Shown one piece after another: positions 8,206-16,240 of a stretch of 64,000 bases of DNA. How positions within the stretch are numbered: position 1 is the first letter of the stretch; every line of letters begins with the position of its first letter. Where the stretch lies: the NCBI GenBank assembly GCA_030841105.1, contig JAVEDE010000052.1, positions 1 to 64,000 on the forward strand, read 5' to 3'. The notes beneath the pieces were generated by a model. It did no database searches and was not told where the DNA came from. It saw only the letters and a list, made by a program, of their open reading frames with translations. Origin of the DNA: Pyrinomonadaceae bacterium (GTDB lineage: Bacteria > Acidobacteriota > Blastocatellia > Pyrinomonadales > Pyrinomonadaceae). Position numbers and translations under genes: made by a program.

Positions 8206-10548
8206 ATGAGACTCAAATTTTTCGTCGTCACCCTGCTCGTCCTGTCGTCCCTCAACGCCGAGGCGCAAACGCGTCGCACGCCGCGCCGCGACCGCAGCAT
8301 CGCGAACGCGGCCGCCATCGTCGCCGCCACCACGACAGCGCCCGCCACAGCGCGCTCTCGCTATACACCCGACAATGACGAGCGCGGCAGCGCGTCGGGG
8401 CAGACGCTCCCCATCCGCCGCGTCATCCTCTACAGCAACGGCGTCGCCTACATCGAGCGGCGCGGCATGGTGTCTGGGCACGCGGAGGTCAACCTCTCTT
8501 TCAAACAATCGCAGGTGGACGACGTGTTGAAGTCCATGATCGTGCTCGATCTCGGACAGGGGCGCATCGGCGCGGTCAGTTACAACTCATCCGCACCGCC
8601 CTCGGCGCGCATCGCGGATATCCCCTTCTCCGTCGCTTCCGCCACGCAGTCGAGCGGGCTGGCCGGGGTGCTCGGCCAACTGCAAGGCGCGCGCGTCGTC
8701 GTCACGACGGCCAACCGCACCGCCACCGGCTCGATCCTCACGGTCGAGGAACGCCGCTCGCAGATCGACGCAGACAAGCCCGCGCTCGTCACCCACGCGC
8801 TCGTCATCGCGTCCGAGGGCGGCGAGTTGTCGAGCTTTGAACTCGCCGACGTGCGCTCTGTGAAATTGATTGACGAGGGCACGCGGCGCGACATCGCGGA
8901 GTTCGCCAGCGCGACCGCCGCCGCGCGTCGCCGCGACGCCAAGACCATCGTCGTCACCTCGGACGGCGCGGGACAGCGCGAGATGCTCGTCAGCTACACG
9001 GTCGCCGCGCCGATCTGGAAGACGACTTATCGCGTCGTGTTGGACGCGGCGGGCAAGCCCTTCTTTCAAGGCTGGGCGATTGTGGACAACGTGAGCGAGG
9101 AGGACTGGAACGAGGTGCAACTCTCGCTCATCTCCGGCACGCCCGTCTCGTTCATCCAGCCGATCCAGCAACCCTTCTACCGCTACCGCCCGGTCATCCC
9201 GATGCCCGGCAACTTGAGTCTCAACCCGCAGGTTTATGAACCGGATGAAGGCGTGGCCGTGGGCGTTGGCGAAGGGAGCGGCATGGCGGGGGGTGCGCCG
9301 ATGCCGTCGGTAGAGGCCGATTCTATCAACTCGCCTCCCCCACCGCCCTCGCCGCGTTCCAAATTGCAGGCGTCCATGCGCGCACGCGGCGCGCGCACCG
9401 ATGCCGAACAGAAACAGGACTTGTTGCTGCGTCAACAGAACATGGTGAACAACCTCGGCTTGCTCGCCGACGGCACTTCCACCTCGACCGGGCAAGGTTC
9501 TCTGAGCGCGGCCATCACGGGCGAGTCGTCAGGGATAGCTGCGGCGGCCGAGGGCAGCGAAGTGGGCGATTTGTTCGAGTACCAGATCGCGCAGCCCGTC
9601 ACGGTCAAACGCGACCGCAGCGCGCTCATCCCGATCCTGCAAACGCGCATGGAAGGCGCGCGCGTCTCCATCTTCAACGAAGCCATCCGCCGCGAACGCC
9701 CCATGAGCGGCATGCTGCTCAAAAACACTTCCACCCTCACGCTCGAAGACGGCGCGATGACCGTCATTGACGGTAACGCTTACGCGGGCGAAGCCCTCAT
9801 GGAACGGCTCAAGCCCGCCGAGCAACGGCTCATCTCCTTCGCGCTCGACCTCGGCACGCTCGTCAACGTCCGCATGAAAGAGGATCGCGCGCCCGCCTAT
9901 CTCGTCCGCATCCTGAACGGCGTCTTTCAGGCTCATTACCACCGGCAGGACAAGAAGACTTACTCGCTCGCGAACCAGACCGAGCACACGCGCATCCTCT
10001 ACGTCGAGCACCCGGTCAGACCGGGCTGGGAGTTGGACGACAAAGAGACGCCGAAGCCCGAAGGCCGCAGCGCGCGCTACTACCGTTTCCGCATCGAACT
10101 CAAGCCGCACGAGCGCACAGAGTTGACCGTCACCGAGCGGCAACCGTTAGTTGACACCTTCGCGCTCTCGAACGTGACGCCCGACCAACTCGGCCTCTTC
10201 GTCTCGCGCCGCTATATAGACGAGCCGACGCGCGTCGCCCTTCAGAAGATCGTCGAGATCAAGAGCCGTCTCACCGCCATTGACGCGCGCCTCGCCGCCA
10301 TCGAGGCCGAGGTCACGGAGATCGGCGAGGATCAGACACGCCTGCGCGAGAACATCGAGACGCTCGCGCAGACGGCCGAGGCCAAACAACTCATCGCCCG
10401 CTACGTCGCCAAAGCCGACCAGCAGGAGACGCGCATCGAGCAACTGACCAAAGAGCGGCAGACCGCCAACGAGGAACGCGCACGTCTCCAAACCCAACTC
10501 GACGCCGCCATCCGCGACCTCAGCTTTGATCGCAACCTATCGGAGTGA
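8206..10548 (+). CDS. exported DUF4139-domain protein with C-terminal coiled coil
   Basis: 780 residues. A signal peptide (MRLKFFVVTLLVLSSLNAEAQ) is followed by a basic linker. Residues ~60-240 hold an N-terminal domain beginning RRVILYSNGVAYIERRG; the segment SYTVAAPIWKTTYRVVLD starting near residue 265 is the signature of the DUF4139 (mucoidy-inhibitor-like) fold, which continues after a Gly/Pro-rich insertion (~340-400) to about residue 650. The last ~100 residues form a heptad-patterned coiled coil (KIVEIKSRLTAIDARLAAIE onward). GGAGG sits eight bases upstream of the ATG, so I reject the earlier in-frame start at 8017. It likely works in the envelope; the exact role is unknown. A strong hairpin follows at 10575. 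Confidence 0.88.
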   Translation: MRLKFFVVTLLVLSSLNAEAQTRRTPRRDRSIANAAAIVAATTTAPATARSRYTPDNDERGSASGQTLPIRRVILYSNGVAYIERRGMVSGHAEVNLSFKQSQVDDVLKSMIVLDLGQGRIGAVSYNSSAPPSARIADIPFSVASATQSSGLAGVLGQLQGARVVVTTANRTATGSILTVEERRSQIDADKPALVTHALVIASEGGELSSFELADVRSVKLIDEGTRRDIAEFASATAAARRRDAKTIVVTSDGAGQREMLVSYTVAAPIWKTTYRVVLDAAGKPFFQGWAIVDNVSEEDWNEVQLSLISGTPVSFIQPIQQPFYRYRPVIPMPGNLSLNPQVYEPDEGVAVGVGEGSGMAGGAPMPSVEADSINSPPPPPSPRSKLQASMRARGARTDAEQKQDLLLRQQNMVNNLGLLADGTSTSTGQGSLSAAITGESSGIAAAAEGSEVGDLFEYQIAQPVTVKRDRSALIPILQTRMEGARVSIFNEAIRRERPMSGMLLKNTSTLTLEDGAMTVIDGNAYAGEALMERLKPAEQRLISFALDLGTLVNVRMKEDRAPAYLVRILNGVFQAHYHRQDKKTYSLANQTEHTRILYVEHPVRPGWELDDKETPKPEGRSARYYRFRIELKPHERTELTVTERQPLVDTFALSNVTPDQLGLFVSRRYIDEPTRVALQKIVEIKSRLTAIDARLAAIEAEVTEIGEDQTRLRENIETLAQTAEAKQLIARYVAKADQQETRIEQLTKERQTANEERARLQTQLDAAIRDLSFDRNLSE

Positions 10549-10574
10549 ACGGGCGGTAACTATCCACACATCAA

Positions 10575-10608
10575 GAAGGCGGCTGGGGTTGATTCCCCGG
10601 CCGCCTTC
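10575..10608 (+). terminator. GC-rich hairpin terminator-like element (copy 1)
   Basis: Fourteen-bp arms (GAAGGCGGCTGGGG and its near-perfect complement) around a 6-nt loop TTGATT, 26 bp after the DUF4139 stop. The same 36-bp sequence with one base change recurs at 12323-12356. Confidence 0.7.
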
Positions 10609-10701
10609 AACTTTGAAAAAGACGGTCGGCTTCTCCGCATCGGGTGGCGACCGGCCAAACTTCGCGCTCGCCTTGACCGCCCCGGTGCATCGCAGATGCT
10701 A

Positions 10702-10730
10702 TTGACATCAATTTCTCAAAGGGATATCTT
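10702..10730 (+). promoter_or_regulatory. sigma70-type promoter for the membrane/PEGA gene pair
   Basis: Perfect TTGACA (10702-10707), 17-bp spacer, TATCTT (10725-10730). Transcription would begin near 10737, about 90 nt before the GTG start at 10828. Confidence 0.6.
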
Positions 10731-10827
10731 TTGCCCGCCGCATCCCTCGTCGTACTCTGGCTGGAGGCTCTACTCTCCGCCTCACATGCTCAGCTGGTCA
10801 AGCACATCCATCGGATAGGAGGCAGCC

Positions 10828-11361
10828 GTGGCTCCTTCGACTTCTCACAGGCGTCTCCGCTGGGCGCTGGCGATCATTTCCGCCGTCCTGTTAGTAATCA
10901 TCCTCGCCTCCACACTCATCAACTGGGCAACCACGTCGCTCTCCGAGGGCATTGTCCTCAAACAATTCAACGAGGCACTCAAGGAGAGCGTGGATATCAG
11001 GTTGGGGATTTCCAGCAACCTATTTCAACTGGCTGTGCTCATTACCGGCGCGCTCTGGGGCGTGGTGATCGCGAAGGAAGACGAGTCGGGCATCGTCTTC
11101 GCGGATCGGCAGGAGATCATTATGTTCTCCTGCGCCAGCCTGCTGCTCTTAGCGTCGCTACTTTCTTACATCATCTATTCGTCGCGCGTGGCCTACATCT
11201 ACGAACTGGCGGATCAAACCAACCCGCCCGGCGCGACGCTCATGATCGGCGATTTTTTCAACCCGATCATCAACAATTTTTTCGGCTATCAAATTACGAA
11301 TCTGGTATTCGGGATCGCGATTGCGCTCGTCACACTCATCAGCTCTCATAAGTTGAAGTAG
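10828..11361 (+). CDS. small integral membrane protein, unknown family
   Basis: 177 residues with about four transmembrane helices: ~11-31 (ALAIISAVLLVIILAS), ~61-80 (LFQLAVLITGALWGVVIA), ~93-113 (IIMFSCASLLLLASLLSYII) and ~152-172 (ITNLVFGIAIALVTLI). The soluble loop between helices 1 and 2 and the loop after helix 3 carry charged residues but no motif I recognise. The start is GTG, preceded by AGGAGG (10817-10822), a strong ribosome-binding site. The gene has its own promoter and is 11 bp upstream of a PEGA-domain gene, so the two are probably one transcript and may work together at the membrane. GC content is lower than in the neighbours. Confidence 0.8.
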   Translation: MAPSTSHRRLRWALAIISAVLLVIILASTLINWATTSLSEGIVLKQFNEALKESVDIRLGISSNLFQLAVLITGALWGVVIAKEDESGIVFADRQEIIMFSCASLLLLASLLSYIIYSSRVAYIYELADQTNPPGATLMIGDFFNPIINNFFGYQITNLVFGIAIALVTLISSHKLK

Positions 11362-11372
11362 GGAGGTGGACT

Positions 11373-12191
11373 ATGAAGGTACGACTCTGGTGTCTGCCGG
11401 CGCTCGGCTTGCTGGCTACAACTTCTTTCGGGCAAGGGGGAGACAGACCTAGGTATAACCCCCCCCCGCAGCCTCCGGCGGCTATGCCCCGCGTGCCCCC
11501 CTCGCCGCTCCCCTTCCCGCCGCCGACGTATGGGGCGAAGCGCAACGCACCGCCGGAGAGAACCGACAGGGCTTCGCCGGTTTACAGAAGCGTCGCGCGG
11601 CCGACGACGACGAACTCGCCGAGACATCCGTCGCTCATGATCGGCCGTCCCATGCGCGAGGCGAAGCAGCCGCGTAGATTATTCCCCCAATCCACTGCCC
11701 CGGCGCAGGACGAGTTTGCGGCCACCTTCAAAGAGATCAAGTGGATGCGCCCGGCCGTTAAAATCCTGACGCTGGAATGTGACAAAGAGGTGATTCGGAC
11801 AACCCTGCCGGAGATTCAAAAGGTCTACGCCGAAAGCGGACTCACCGAAGACCACGCTCAGGCGGCCGCGCTGACGGCGTGGAAAGAAGTCCGCCTCACG
11901 TCACCGCTCCAACCCAACAAGTGCATGGTCTCGGCCTCCTACACGGCCTTCACCCTCTCGCTCGGGACGCTCGTCTTTAAAACGACCCCCGGCGACGCCG
12001 ACATCACCATTGACGGGAAGAACATCGCGGACAAGACATCGCACAGCAGGTTGTTTGAATCCGGCATCAAGCGGAAGGTCAGGTTCAGCAAGCCGGGCTA
12101 TGCGCCGGTTGAAGTGGTCTGCACTGCCGTGGAACGCACCAGCACCGACTGCTACGCGGAACTCAAACCCGCGCCCGCGCCCGTGCCCTGA
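11373..12191 (+). CDS. secreted protein with C-terminal PEGA-like domain
   Basis: 272 residues. A signal peptide (cleavage near SFGQ, residue 22) is followed by a proline-rich stretch (~25-70), then a middle region without recognised motifs (~110-190) containing one Cys pair (Cys at ECDKE and NKCMVS). Residues ~195-262 match the PEGA beta-sheet pattern: FKTTPGDADITIDGKNIADK then KVRFSKPGYAPVEVVC. PEGA domains sit on surface proteins, often near S-layer or kinase systems. GGGAGG precedes the ATG by 6 bases. It is probably co-transcribed with the membrane protein just upstream and ended by the hairpin at 12323. Confidence 0.82.
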   Translation: MKVRLWCLPALGLLATTSFGQGGDRPRYNPPPQPPAAMPRVPPSPLPFPPPTYGAKRNAPPERTDRASPVYRSVARPTTTNSPRHPSLMIGRPMREAKQPRRLFPQSTAPAQDEFAATFKEIKWMRPAVKILTLECDKEVIRTTLPEIQKVYAESGLTEDHAQAAALTAWKEVRLTSPLQPNKCMVSASYTAFTLSLGTLVFKTTPGDADITIDGKNIADKTSHSRLFESGIKRKVRFSKPGYAPVEVVCTAVERTSTDCYAELKPAPAPVP

Positions 12192-12322
12192 GAGACGGCG
12201 GCGACTGCCACGGCGAACGACGCAGCCGGGCAGAAACGATCCCTGTTGCCGCCCGCGCACTCCCGCCCGCGCGCCCGGACACTTTGAGATCACCAACCGC
12301 TGAAAACTCTTTCCAATGATAA

Positions 12323-12356
12323 GAAGGCGGCCGGGGTTGATTCCCCGGCCGCCTTC
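12323..12356. terminator. GC-rich hairpin terminator (copy 2), serving convergent genes
   Basis: Perfect 14-bp arms around the same TTGATT loop as the element at 10575, followed by TCTGTTGTTT. It lies between the PEGA gene (+) and the S46 peptidase (-) and can end transcription from both sides. Confidence 0.75.
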
Positions 12357-12408
12357 TCTGTTGTTTGCCCGAACTGCTTTGGTGTGTGCCCGAACGGGTC
12401 GGGGCAAT

Positions 12409-14490
12409 TTACTTCGTCAGTTCGTCCGCGAGTTCTTTGGCGTCGAAAATCTTGCGGAGGATTTCGAGCATGCCGCGCGAGTCAACGGAGATGGTGCGGT
12501 TGACCGCCTCGTCGTAGTAGAAGTTGCCGACGATAGACTGGCGGTTGCCGTCGAAGACGAGGCCGATCAGTTCGCCCTTCTTGTTGATGAGGGGCGAGCC
12601 GGAGTTGCCGCCGATGATGTCGTTGGTCGAGACGAGATTGAACGGCGTCTTCAAGTCAACGGCCGACTTCTTCTCCACCCAGCGCGGCGGCAGGACGTAG
12701 GGAAACTTGTTGCCCTTCAAGCTGACGCGCTCGTAGAGGCCGCCGAGCGTGGTGTACGGCGTGATCTGCTTGCCCTCTTCGGCATAGCCTTTGACTGCGC
12801 CGTAGGAGAGGCGCAGCGTGAAGGTGGCGTCCGGGTAAATCTTATCGCCTTCGGTCTCGAACAAAGCGCGCGCGATCTTGGCGTAAGACGCGCGTTCGAC
12901 GCCGAGCACTTCGTTGTTGTAACGCTTGCTCAAGTCGCGCGCTTCACGATCTATGCTGCGCGCGAGTTGGATCAACGGGTCGGTGGATTCGTCAATCGCC
13001 TTCTTGCCGCCCGCCGCGAGTTGCTTGCGATAGGCCGCGTCCTTCAACTTCGAGCCGTCAATCAGTTCGGCCGCGCGCGCTTCGGGCGTCTTGCCCATGA
13101 GCACGCGCTTGACGAGTTCGTGATCCGCGCCGTACACCTCGCGCATGAAGTCGAGCGAGTCGGCGAGTTTCATTTTTTCATAGTCGTCGTACATCTGCGT
13201 CTGCGCGTAGAGCACGTTTTCGAGCGAGGCGCGGCGCGCGTCGGCGAACTCCGGCAGGCGTTCGGCGTTCGGCTTCGCGCCCTCTTCGGCGAGGCGGACG
13301 AGCGTGCGCGCGTAGTTGAACAAGACGGTGTTGAAACCGGCGGCGAGATCGAGGAAGCGTCGGTCGCGCTCGTAGGCGGCCAGATCGCGGCGGCCTTTGG
13401 CGATGGCGTCCCACGCGTCGCCGTACTCTTTCTGCCGTTGCGGGTTCGAGGTGACGGCCTTGCGGAGCGCCTCCTCGGATTTCTGCTTGTAGGAGATGAG
13501 CGTCGGGTCTTTCAAGCCGCCGAGTTGGCCGCGGTAAACCTTGAGCGCGTTCTGCGTGCTGTTGAGTTCGTTCTGCCCGCGGCGCGTCTGCTCCTCGCCC
13601 ATCGCCATGTACTTCTTCAAGACCGCCTCGCGGCGTTCGAGCATGCGTATGACGAGCGGGATGCTCGTGTCGCGCAAAGCCTCGATGTGCGCCACGGTGT
13701 TCAGGCGTTGGGTCGTGCCGGGGTGGCCGGTGACGAACACGAGGTCGCCTTCCTTCGTCCCGTCCTTCGAGAAACGCAGATAGCTGTCGGGGCGCACGGG
13801 CTTGTCGTTCTCGTAGGCGCGCACCAGACCCATGTCCACGTTGAAGCGCGGGAACTCGAAGTTGTCGGGGTCGCCGCCGAAGAACGCGGCCTGAAATTCC
13901 GGCGCGAAGACGAGACGCACGTCCGTATATTTTTTGTAGCGGTAGAGATTGTACTTGCCGCCCTGATAGAGCGTCACCACGTCGCTGCGCAAGCTGGTTT
14001 TCTCGCTGGACTCCTTCTCGATAGCGACAATCGCCGTGCGGCGCGCGTTGAAGGCGTCGCCCGCCGACATCTCCGCTTTGACGGCGGCGTTGACGCGATC
14101 CGTCACGTCCTCGATGCTCTGGAGGACGTTCAGTTCGTAGCCGGGAATCTTGAGTTCCTCGGCGCGCGTGCGCGCGACGAAGCCGTTCTTGGCGTAGTCA
14201 CGCTCCGCAGAACTGAGTTCGCCCACGGCGTCTTCGATGATGTGGTAGTTGGTCAGGATGAGGCCGTCGGACGAGACGAAAGAGCCGGAGCCGTTCGGGA
14301 AACGCACCGAGGCGAGTTGCAGTTTTTTGAGGAACTCGTCGGTGACTTCAAAACCGTATTTGCGTTTGATCTCGGCGCGCGGCACTTGATTGAAAGGCCA
14401 CATGCCCTCGTCGGCACGCGCGACCCCGGAGAAGGATGAAAAAGCGATGAGCGCGGCCAGCAGTGCGCGCGACAGTTTTCTGAAATCCAT
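12409..14490 (-). CDS. S46 family dipeptidyl-peptidase (DPP7/DPP11 type)
   Basis: Exported serine exopeptidase that removes dipeptides from polypeptide N-termini; chymotrypsin fold with a helical cap domain. Signal peptide MDFRKLSRALLAALIAFSSF, cleavage near ARA/DEG (residue 26). Catalytic residues can be placed by family motifs: His83 in LTNYHI, an Asp in DPDNFEFPR (about residue 200), and Ser630 in GNSGSP. The usual S46 motif is TNHHC; here it is TNYHI, so the first His and the Cys are replaced while the probable catalytic His is kept. 693 residues, typical for S46 (~700). The start ATG at 14490 has no strong Shine-Dalgarno beyond GAGGAG a few bases upstream. Specificity (DPP7 hydrophobic versus DPP11 acidic) cannot be decided by eye. 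Such enzymes suit a peptide-feeding lifestyle together with the S9 and S41 peptidases here. Confidence 0.93.
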   Translation of the reverse strand: MDFRKLSRALLAALIAFSSFSGVARADEGMWPFNQVPRAEIKRKYGFEVTDEFLKKLQLASVRFPNGSGSFVSSDGLILTNYHIIEDAVGELSSAERDYAKNGFVARTRAEELKIPGYELNVLQSIEDVTDRVNAAVKAEMSAGDAFNARRTAIVAIEKESSEKTSLRSDVVTLYQGGKYNLYRYKKYTDVRLVFAPEFQAAFFGGDPDNFEFPRFNVDMGLVRAYENDKPVRPDSYLRFSKDGTKEGDLVFVTGHPGTTQRLNTVAHIEALRDTSIPLVIRMLERREAVLKKYMAMGEEQTRRGQNELNSTQNALKVYRGQLGGLKDPTLISYKQKSEEALRKAVTSNPQRQKEYGDAWDAIAKGRRDLAAYERDRRFLDLAAGFNTVLFNYARTLVRLAEEGAKPNAERLPEFADARRASLENVLYAQTQMYDDYEKMKLADSLDFMREVYGADHELVKRVLMGKTPEARAAELIDGSKLKDAAYRKQLAAGGKKAIDESTDPLIQLARSIDREARDLSKRYNNEVLGVERASYAKIARALFETEGDKIYPDATFTLRLSYGAVKGYAEEGKQITPYTTLGGLYERVSLKGNKFPYVLPPRWVEKKSAVDLKTPFNLVSTNDIIGGNSGSPLINKKGELIGLVFDGNRQSIVGNFYYDEAVNRTISVDSRGMLEILRKIFDAKELADELTK

Positions 14491-14580
14491 ATAGCTCCTC
14501 GAAAAAGGTTAAAGTTGATGGGAGTGAACTCGTTTAGAGTATCATAAGCCGCGCCGGGATGCCTCTGAACGGAAGCCGCC

Positions 14581-14676
14581 GGGAAAGGGGGAAGGGGTAA
14601 AGGGAAAAGGGAGTTTACACGTCGGGGCGCGTAAGGTTTATCCGGCTTTTTACCCTTCCCCCTTCCCCTTTCCCCC
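14581..14676. repeat. heptanucleotide repeat hairpin, GGGGAAA family
   Basis: Left arm 14581-14613 of GGGGAAA/GGGGTAA-type units, right arm 14647-14676 of CCTTCCC/CCTTTCC units. It lies in the divergent gap between the S46 peptidase and the next gene and ends 10 bp before the latter's ATG. Confidence 0.8.
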
Positions 14677-14686
14677 AATTTGCTCT

Positions 14687-15145
14687 ATGCGGAACGAAGA
14701 GATCGCGCGACGCTTCCAACGCCTCGCGCTCATCATGGAGATACGCGGCGACGACCACTTCCGCACGCGCGCCTACCGCAACGCCGCCGAGGTGATCGAG
14801 ACGTGGCCGCGGCCGCTCGCGGACGTGGCGCGCGCGGAGGGCGCAAAGGGGTTGTTGGCGATCCCTTCGGTCGGCAAGGCGATCAGCTCGAAGATCGTGG
14901 AACTCTGCGAGCGCGGCACGTTCGAGGCTTACGAAAAGTTGATCGCCGAGACGCCCGAAACCGTGCTCGACCTGCTCGACGTGTCCGGCGTCGGCATCAA
15001 GACGGCCGCCACGCTCCACCGGCAGTTCAAAATCTCTTCGCGCGACGACCTCAAGAAATTCGTCGCGGGCGGCGGCCTCGACATGGTTGACGGCGTGGGC
15101 GAAAAGACCGCCGAGCGCATCGCCGCGAGTTTGAATTTGAAGTGA
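14687..15145 (+). CDS. helix-hairpin-helix protein, stand-alone PolX-type N-terminal module
   Basis: 152 residues. Residues 1-75 (NEEIARRFQRLALIMEI...FRTRAYRNAAEVIETWP) match the 8-kDa domain of family X DNA polymerases, with IPSVGKAISSKI as the first helix-hairpin-helix and VSGVGIKTAATLH (~97-109) and VDGVGEKTAERI (~135-146) as further HhH motifs. In bacterial PolX these are followed by the palm/thumb and a PHP nuclease domain; here the protein stops after the fingers part. So it may bind DNA gaps or 5'-phosphates without polymerising. There is no Shine-Dalgarno; the start follows a repeat hairpin. It could be a remnant of polX or a bona fide small DNA-binding protein; the clean start, stop and intact HhH motifs favour the latter. 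Confidence 0.82.
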   Translation: MRNEEIARRFQRLALIMEIRGDDHFRTRAYRNAAEVIETWPRPLADVARAEGAKGLLAIPSVGKAISSKIVELCERGTFEAYEKLIAETPETVLDLLDVSGVGIKTAATLHRQFKISSRDDLKKFVAGGGLDMVDGVGEKTAERIAASLNLK

Positions 15146-15158
15146 CGGAATCACACGC

Positions 15159-15176
15159 GCGCGGCGATGGCCGCGC
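15159..15176. terminator. small GC hairpin after the HhH gene
   Basis: Seven-bp stem GCGCGGC/GCCGCGC with a 4-nt loop, 14 bp after the stop. No T-run, so terminator function is uncertain. Confidence 0.35.
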
Positions 15177-15211
15177 CGCTTAGACGACACGCATAATTTT
15201 TGGAGACACAG

Positions 15212-15799
15212 ATGAACTATCCGCTCGACATCTCTTTCAAACTGCTCGCCCTCACGCAGCAACTCTCCGTCACGGACGCGCAAGGCAACCTCGTCTTCTA
15301 CGCCAAGCGCAAGGCTTTCAAGTTGAAAGAGGCGATCACGGTCTTCGCCGACGAAGCGCAGCTACGACCGCTCTACCACATCAACGCCGACCGCGTGATG
15401 GACTTCTCCGCGCGCTATCGCTTCACCGACAACGCCGGAAACACGCTCGGCTCGATCAAACGACACGGGATGCGTTCGCTCTGGAAGTCTCACTACGAGA
15501 TTGAAGACGACCACCACGCCGCCCTCTCTCTCAACGAAGAGAACGCGTGGATCAAAGTTTTCGACAGCTTGCTCGGTGAACTTCCAATCGTCGGCGCGCT
15601 CACGGGCTATCTCTTCCACCCGGCTTACCTCGTCTCACGCGCCGACGGCACGGTGATCCTGCGCATGGAAAAACAGCCCGCCTTCTTCGAGGGCAAGTTC
15701 CGCGTCGAACAACGGGCGGCGCACCTCGCGCCCGACGAAGAGACGCGCGCCCTGCTCGGCCTGCTAATGATGATCATGCTCGAACGCAGTCGCGGCTGA
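15212..15799 (+). CDS. LURP-one-related / tubby-like beta-barrel protein
   Basis: 195-residue protein fitting the LURP-one-related (DUF567) family, whose fold is that of the tubby and phospholipid-scramblase beta barrel with a central helix. Supporting pattern: strand-turn repeats such as SVTDAQGNLVFYAKRKAFKL, SARYRFTDNAGNTLGSIKR, YEIEDDHHAAL, and a hydrophobic C-terminal helix (LLGLLMMIML). No signal peptide. Bacterial members are of unknown function. GGAG lies seven bases upstream of the ATG at 15212. It is convergent with the DUF983 gene, 18 bp away. Confidence 0.78.
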   Translation: MNYPLDISFKLLALTQQLSVTDAQGNLVFYAKRKAFKLKEAITVFADEAQLRPLYHINADRVMDFSARYRFTDNAGNTLGSIKRHGMRSLWKSHYEIEDDHHAALSLNEENAWIKVFDSLLGELPIVGALTGYLFHPAYLVSRADGTVILRMEKQPAFFEGKFRVEQRAAHLAPDEETRALLGLLMMIMLERSRG

Positions 15800-15817
15800 C
15801 GAGACGGATGCTCCTCC

Positions 15818-16201
15818 TCAGTTTCGAGACTTAGTTGCTTTCGGCAAGGTCTCGATGAGGTGGTCGAAGCCGAGCCAGAGACTCCAACTGTGGTGGTAGA
15901 AGAGGACTGGGAACAGGAGCGCGACCACGGAGAGGCAGGTCAGGACTAAGTCGAAGCGCGTGTTGATGACGGGCAGGCTGAGGACGTAGAGGACGAGAAT
16001 CACGAACTCCGTCGTGACCACGTTCGCCATGATCGCGCCGACGAAGAAGCCGTCCTCGCGTTTGAAGAGGGCATCGCACGTCGGGCACTCGTGCTTGATG
16101 TGGAACGGGCGCTGGACGATGGACGACTCGCCGCACACCGGGCAGCGGAGACGCAATGAGCGCGACAGCGTTTTAAAGACGGGGCGGCGTTCCCTGTTCA
16201 C
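15818..16201 (-). CDS. DUF983 membrane protein with zinc-ribbon
   Basis: 127 residues. The N-terminus has two CxxC pairs (LRCPVCGE and HECPTCDALF), a zinc-binding element, followed by a conserved FKREDGFF segment and two or three hydrophobic helices (~52-77, ~83-102). This is the DUF983 layout. Function unknown. The start is taken as GTG at 16201; no strong ribosome-binding site is visible. It lies 39 bp after the FHA-SpoIIE gene on the same strand and may be the last gene of that transcript. Confidence 0.8.
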   Translation of the reverse strand: MNRERRPVFKTLSRSLRLRCPVCGESSIVQRPFHIKHECPTCDALFKREDGFFVGAIMANVVTTEFVILVLYVLSLPVINTRFDLVLTCLSVVALLFPVLFYHHSWSLWLGFDHLIETLPKATKSRN

Positions 16202-16240
16202 AACTTTTCACACCCAACTCCTCGCCGTCATATCACACAA

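Noticed and set aside
10731-11351. Plus-strand 206-codon frame overlapping the small membrane protein
   Set aside because: No membrane helices or ribosome-binding site; the overlapping frame at 10828 has AGGAGG and four helices.
12316-14439. Long plus-strand open frame (over 700 codons) opposite the S46 peptidase gene
   Set aside because: A mirror of the real gene in a GC-rich sequence; its translation is Arg/Val/Glu-rich with no family motifs, while the minus strand encodes clear S46 motifs.
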